Of a stretch of 9,533 nt of DNA, positions 6,829 to 9,533 are shown piece by piece. The translations under genes were made by a program, and so were the position numbers. Within the stretch, counting starts at the first letter, position 1; every line of letters begins with the position of its first letter. The DNA is from Gammaproteobacteria bacterium. Lineage in GTDB: Bacteria > Pseudomonadota > Gammaproteobacteria > Steroidobacterales > Steroidobacteraceae. The stretch spans positions 1 through 9,533 of the forward strand of contig JAOUGR010000064.1 in NCBI GenBank assembly GCA_029857655.1, given 5' to 3'. The notes under the pieces are model-generated. The model had not been told where the DNA came from. It made no database searches and saw only the letters and a list, made by a program, of their open reading frames with translations.

Positions 6829-6924
6829 GATGCATAATCCTTGCCCGGCCTTATGACCGCTGGGTATCCTGAGGGGTGGCCCTCCCAGGCCCACGCCACA
6901 AGATCTTAAACGTTCGGTGATGCC

Positions 6925-8304
6925 ATGGCCCTGCTCCGGGACGACTATTCAAATGCCCAGGCTTTCCTGGCCACACGCCCCGCGGTGAAGGTCGTGGACC
7001 TGCTGCTAGCGGATCTCTGCGGCATCCTGCGTGGCAAGCGCCTGGACATTGCGGATCTCGCCACAGTCTATGAAAAAGGCATGTATCTGCCCGGCTCGAT
7101 GTTCGCGCTCGACGTCATGGGCGGGACTATCCAGGCGACCGGTCTCGGATTCGACGAAGGCGACGCGGACCGCGCTTGCGTTCCGGTGCCCGGCAGCCTG
7201 TTTGCCTCGCCGTGGATGGGACCCGGCGTCGCCCAGCTGCAGGTCCAGATGCTCGATCACGATGGCCAGCCGTTTTTCGGCGATCCGCGCCACGTGCTGG
7301 ACACTGTGCTTGCGCGCTACGACCGGCGCGGCTGGCAGCCGGTCGTCGCAATCGAACTCGAATTCTATTTCGTCGACCCGGAGCGCACGCCTGCCGGACA
7401 CGCCCAGCCGCCACCGTCGCGACTGACCGGGCGTCGCGAGCACCGCACGCAGATCAATTCAATGGCGGATCTCAACTCGGTCTCCGACATCCTGTCCGAG
7501 ATCGCAGCGACCTGCGCCGAGCAGAATGTCCCGACCGGCACCGCACTCGCCGAATACGGACCGAGCCAGTGGGAAGTCAATCTTCGGCATGTCTCCGATG
7601 CACGCCTCGCCTGCGACCAGGCGATCCGGTTCAAGCGCATCGTCAAGGGCGTGGCGCTGCGCCATGGCCTCGAAGCGACCTTCATGGCCAAGCCCTATGA
7701 AGACATGGCCGGCAGTGGCATGCACATGCATGTGAGCGTGGAGGACGAATCGGGGCAGAACGTATTCGCATCCGTTGATGAACTCGGCAACGATCTCCTG
7801 AAACAGGCCGCGGCCGGGCTGATCGCGACCATGGCTGACGGCATGGCGATATTTGCGCCCAATGCGAATTCCTACCGTCGCCTGCGGCCCGAGGCATACG
7901 TGCCGACGCATGCCAGCTGGGGCTACAACAATCGAGGCGTCGCGGTGCGTGTGCCGGTCTCCGGTCCTGAAGACCGTCGCCTCGAACACAGGGTGGCTGG
8001 TGCGGATGCCAATCCCTATCTGTTGAGCGCTGCCGTGCTGGCCGGAATGCTGCACGGCATCGAGAAGAAACTGGCCGCGCCCGCGGCTCTGACCGGCAAT
8101 GCCTACACGCAGCGCTCCACGGCGCCGCGGCTGCCGACCGACTGGCCGACGGCGCTTGCATGCTTCGGGGCAAGCAGCGTATTGCGCGAATTCCTCGGCG
8201 ACCGATTCGTGCGGCTGTACGAAGTCACGCGCCGCGGCGAAATGCAGGATTTTGCCGCGCGGCTCTCGCCACTCGATTTCGCCTGGTACCTGGAGCCGGT
8301 ATGA
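6925..8304 (+). CDS. puuA: Gamma-glutamylputrescine synthetase PuuA (glutamine synthetase fold)
   Basis: Second glutamylpolyamine synthetase of the window, 459 residues, slightly shorter than E. coli PuuA (472). It forms gamma-glutamylputrescine from glutamate, putrescine and ATP. Active-site features of the fold are intact: E144/E146 in IELEFYFV, E210 and E217 in AEYGPSQWEVNL, H267/H269 in GSGMHMHVS, NSYRR (315-319), the arginines of NNRGVAVRVP, E354 and GADANPY (359-365). Runs such as LRGKR near residue 35, MAKPYEDMAGSGMH, YVPTHASWGYNNR and VAGADANPYLLSAAVLAGMLHG follow PuuA rather than the SpuB type encoded across the divergent region. A modest GGTGA lies a few bases before the ATG. Its stop overlaps the puuB start (ATGA), pairing ligase and oxidase in one transcript. 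It occupies the place that spuI holds in P. aeruginosa, as I recall. Confidence 0.93.
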   Translation: MALLRDDYSNAQAFLATRPAVKVVDLLLADLCGILRGKRLDIADLATVYEKGMYLPGSMFALDVMGGTIQATGLGFDEGDADRACVPVPGSLFASPWMGPGVAQLQVQMLDHDGQPFFGDPRHVLDTVLARYDRRGWQPVVAIELEFYFVDPERTPAGHAQPPPSRLTGRREHRTQINSMADLNSVSDILSEIAATCAEQNVPTGTALAEYGPSQWEVNLRHVSDARLACDQAIRFKRIVKGVALRHGLEATFMAKPYEDMAGSGMHMHVSVEDESGQNVFASVDELGNDLLKQAAAGLIATMADGMAIFAPNANSYRRLRPEAYVPTHASWGYNNRGVAVRVPVSGPEDRRLEHRVAGADANPYLLSAAVLAGMLHGIEKKLAAPAALTGNAYTQRSTAPRLPTDWPTALACFGASSVLREFLGDRFVRLYEVTRRGEMQDFAARLSPLDFAWYLEPV

Positions 8305-9533
8305 GCCTCGTCCATGCGGCAGCGCAAAGCTGGTACGAAGCATCGGTCACGCGGCCGGCGCCCATGCCCGCTCTGGCCGGCGATATCGATGCCGACGTCT
8401 GCGTGGTCGGCGCCGGCATCGCGGGATGCTCGACCGCGCTGCACCTGGCGGAACGCGGTTACCGGGTCGTGCTGCTCGAAGCCGAGTGCATCGGATTCGG
8501 CGCCTCGGGACGATCGGGCGGCCAGCTGATCCCGGGCTATGCCTGCGGCCAGGAGAAATTGATATCGCAGCGCGGTCGCGATGACGCACGGCGGTTGTGG
8601 GATTTCACGGTCGAGGGCGTCGACCTGCTCCGTGAGCGGGTCCGGCGCCATGCAATCGAGTGCGACCTCAGCTGGGGCCATATGCACTGCGCAATCAAGG
8701 CCAGGCAGAGCGAGGAATTGCGCGATTGGCATCGTGAATTGGTGGAGGAATACGGCTACCACTCGACCCGCTTCATGGGGCGCGCTGAGGTCGAGGAATT
8801 ACTCGCGACCAAACGTTATTGCGCCGGGCTGCACGACACCGCAGCGGGCCATTGCCATCCGCTCAAGTATGCACTCGGCATGGCCGCGGCGGCCCAGGCC
8901 GCCGGCGTGCATTTGCAGGAAGGCAGCCGCGTCACGTCAATCGAGCGCGGATCTACGGTCGTTGTGCGAACCTCAAACGGTAGCGTGCGCGCCAGGCAGG
9001 TTGCGCTGTGCGCCAATATCGGTCACGACGACATCGCGCCCGCCCTCGCTCGCAAAATCATGGGAGTAGCCACCTACATCGTCGCGACCCGCCCACTGGG
9101 CGCGGAGCGTGCAACTGCCCTCATCCGCAAGAATATGGCAGTTAGCGATATCAACTGGGTGCTGGACTATTTCCTGCGCTCGTCGGATCACCGGCTGCTG
9201 TTCGGCGGCCGCGTCAGCTATTCGGGAATCGATCCGGTCGGCACGGCGCGTGCGACACGGCTTCGCATGCTGCGCGTTTTCCCGCAGCTCGCGGATGCCG
9301 AGATCGACTATGCCTGGGGAGGATTTGTCGACATCACGATGAATCGCGCACCGCATTTCGGGCGACTCGATCCTAATCTCTATTTCCTGCAAGGATTCTC
9401 GGGTCACGGCATGGTGCTGACCGGCATCGCGGGCAAGATCCTGGCCGAGGCAATTGCAGGCCAGGCAGAACGTTTCGACGTCTACGCGCGCATCCGCCAC
9501 CGCGATTTTCCGGGTGGCATGGCACTGCGCCGC
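8301..9533 (+). CDS. puuB: Gamma-glutamylputrescine oxidase PuuB (FAD-dependent), partial
   Basis: FAD-dependent amine oxidase of the DAO family. It oxidises gamma-glutamylputrescine to gamma-glutamyl-gamma-aminobutyraldehyde, with ammonia and hydrogen peroxide as the other products in the known enzyme. The 411 visible codons lack only the last few residues (E. coli PuuB is 426). It starts at ATG 8301, overlapping the puuA stop as ATGA. The Rossmann dinucleotide motif is VVGAGIAG (35-42), followed by E60 that would bind the ribose; the second FAD motif is GFGASGRSGGQL (65-76). The C-terminal FAD/substrate region carries FGRLDPNLYFLQGFSGHG (about 353-370), and the PFPGG-like ending appears as DFPGG. 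Intact motifs suggest an active enzyme. The adjacent puuA supports the function; the aldehyde dehydrogenase that should follow is outside the window. Confidence 0.94.
   Translation, partial: MSLVHAAAQSWYEASVTRPAPMPALAGDIDADVCVVGAGIAGCSTALHLAERGYRVVLLEAECIGFGASGRSGGQLIPGYACGQEKLISQRGRDDARRLWDFTVEGVDLLRERVRRHAIECDLSWGHMHCAIKARQSEELRDWHRELVEEYGYHSTRFMGRAEVEELLATKRYCAGLHDTAAGHCHPLKYALGMAAAAQAAGVHLQEGSRVTSIERGSTVVVRTSNGSVRARQVALCANIGHDDIAPALARKIMGVATYIVATRPLGAERATALIRKNMAVSDINWVLDYFLRSSDHRLLFGGRVSYSGIDPVGTARATRLRMLRVFPQLADAEIDYAWGGFVDITMNRAPHFGRLDPNLYFLQGFSGHGMVLTGIAGKILAEAIAGQAERFDVYARIRHRDFPGGMALRR

Larger units (their letters stand above)
6676..6924. promoter_or_regulatory. Divergent regulatory region between puuD and puuA
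   Basis: This 249-base gap separates the two arms and must hold promoters for both. It contains several dyads: ATGGG-GG-CCCAT (6711-6722), overlapping CAACAGG/CCTATTG repeats (6724-6749), the perfect GCGCCCGGGCGC palindrome (6758-6769) and TGGCC-N5-GGCCA (6805-6819). It also has a sigma-54-like element on the plus strand (6814-6828) and an AT-rich -10-like block for puuD (6691-6696, minus). A short leader hairpin GAGGG-GTGG-CCCTC (6871-6884) precedes puuA. Short open frames on both strands show no ribosome site or family resemblance, so I see no gene here. Individual elements have modest support; the regulatory nature of the whole is likely from position. Confidence 0.7.

Noticed and set aside
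6833..6838. CATAAT as a sigma-70 -10 box for puuA
   Set aside because: No acceptable -35 lies at 16-18 bases; TTGGCC is 23 bases away.
6675..6894. Small open frames of about 65 codons on both strands in the divergent region
   Set aside because: No ribosome site, no family resemblance, and they cover the region where promoters must lie.
7459..8343. A 294-codon minus-strand open frame opposite puuA
   Set aside because: puuA on the plus strand has full family motifs; the antisense frame has none.

Overview
The window is a polyamine (putrescine/spermidine) uptake and catabolism locus from a GC-rich proteobacterium. It is most likely a gammaproteobacterium: the proteins resemble both the Pseudomonas spu cluster and the enteric pot/puu genes. 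I cannot name the genus. There are eight protein genes, tightly packed, with no mobile elements, RNA genes or CRISPR arrays visible. No stretch longer than 300 bases lacks a gene.

Layout. The left arm, on the minus strand and transcribed right to left from about 6675 to beyond base 1, is puuD/spuA (gamma-glutamyl-GABA hydrolase), spuB (gamma-glutamylpolyamine synthetase), spuC (polyamine:pyruvate aminotransferase), potF (binding lipoprotein), potG (ATPase) and potH (permease, cut by the window edge). The potI partner is expected further left. puuD-spuB and potG-potH overlap by four bases, and spuB-spuC are 13 bases apart. spuC-potF and potF-potG have gaps of 124 and 66 bases that carry a possible promoter and hairpins. 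The right arm, on the plus strand from 6925, is puuA (a second, distinct glutamylpolyamine synthetase), overlapping by four bases with puuB (gamma-glutamylpolyamine oxidase, cut by the right edge). The 249-base divergent region (6676-6924) is rich in dyads and probably holds the control sites for both arms.

How the genes work together. PotF captures polyamine outside the inner membrane and PotGH(I) imports it. PuuA/SpuB attach glutamate to one amine, PuuB oxidises the free amine end to an aldehyde, and an aldehyde dehydrogenase (PuuC, not in the window) makes gamma-glutamyl-GABA. PuuD splits this to GABA and glutamate. SpuC offers a parallel transamination route. The order matches, as I recall it, the Pseudomonas aeruginosa spuI/spuABCDEFGH divergent arrangement. 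Differences are a single binding protein instead of two, a PuuA-type enzyme in the divergent position, and a puuB gene attached to it.

I do not see an undescribed system here. The points worth a second look are the substrate-site tryptophan and lipobox of PotF, the pairing of two synthetase subfamilies, and the dyad cluster plus sigma-54-like element in the divergent region.
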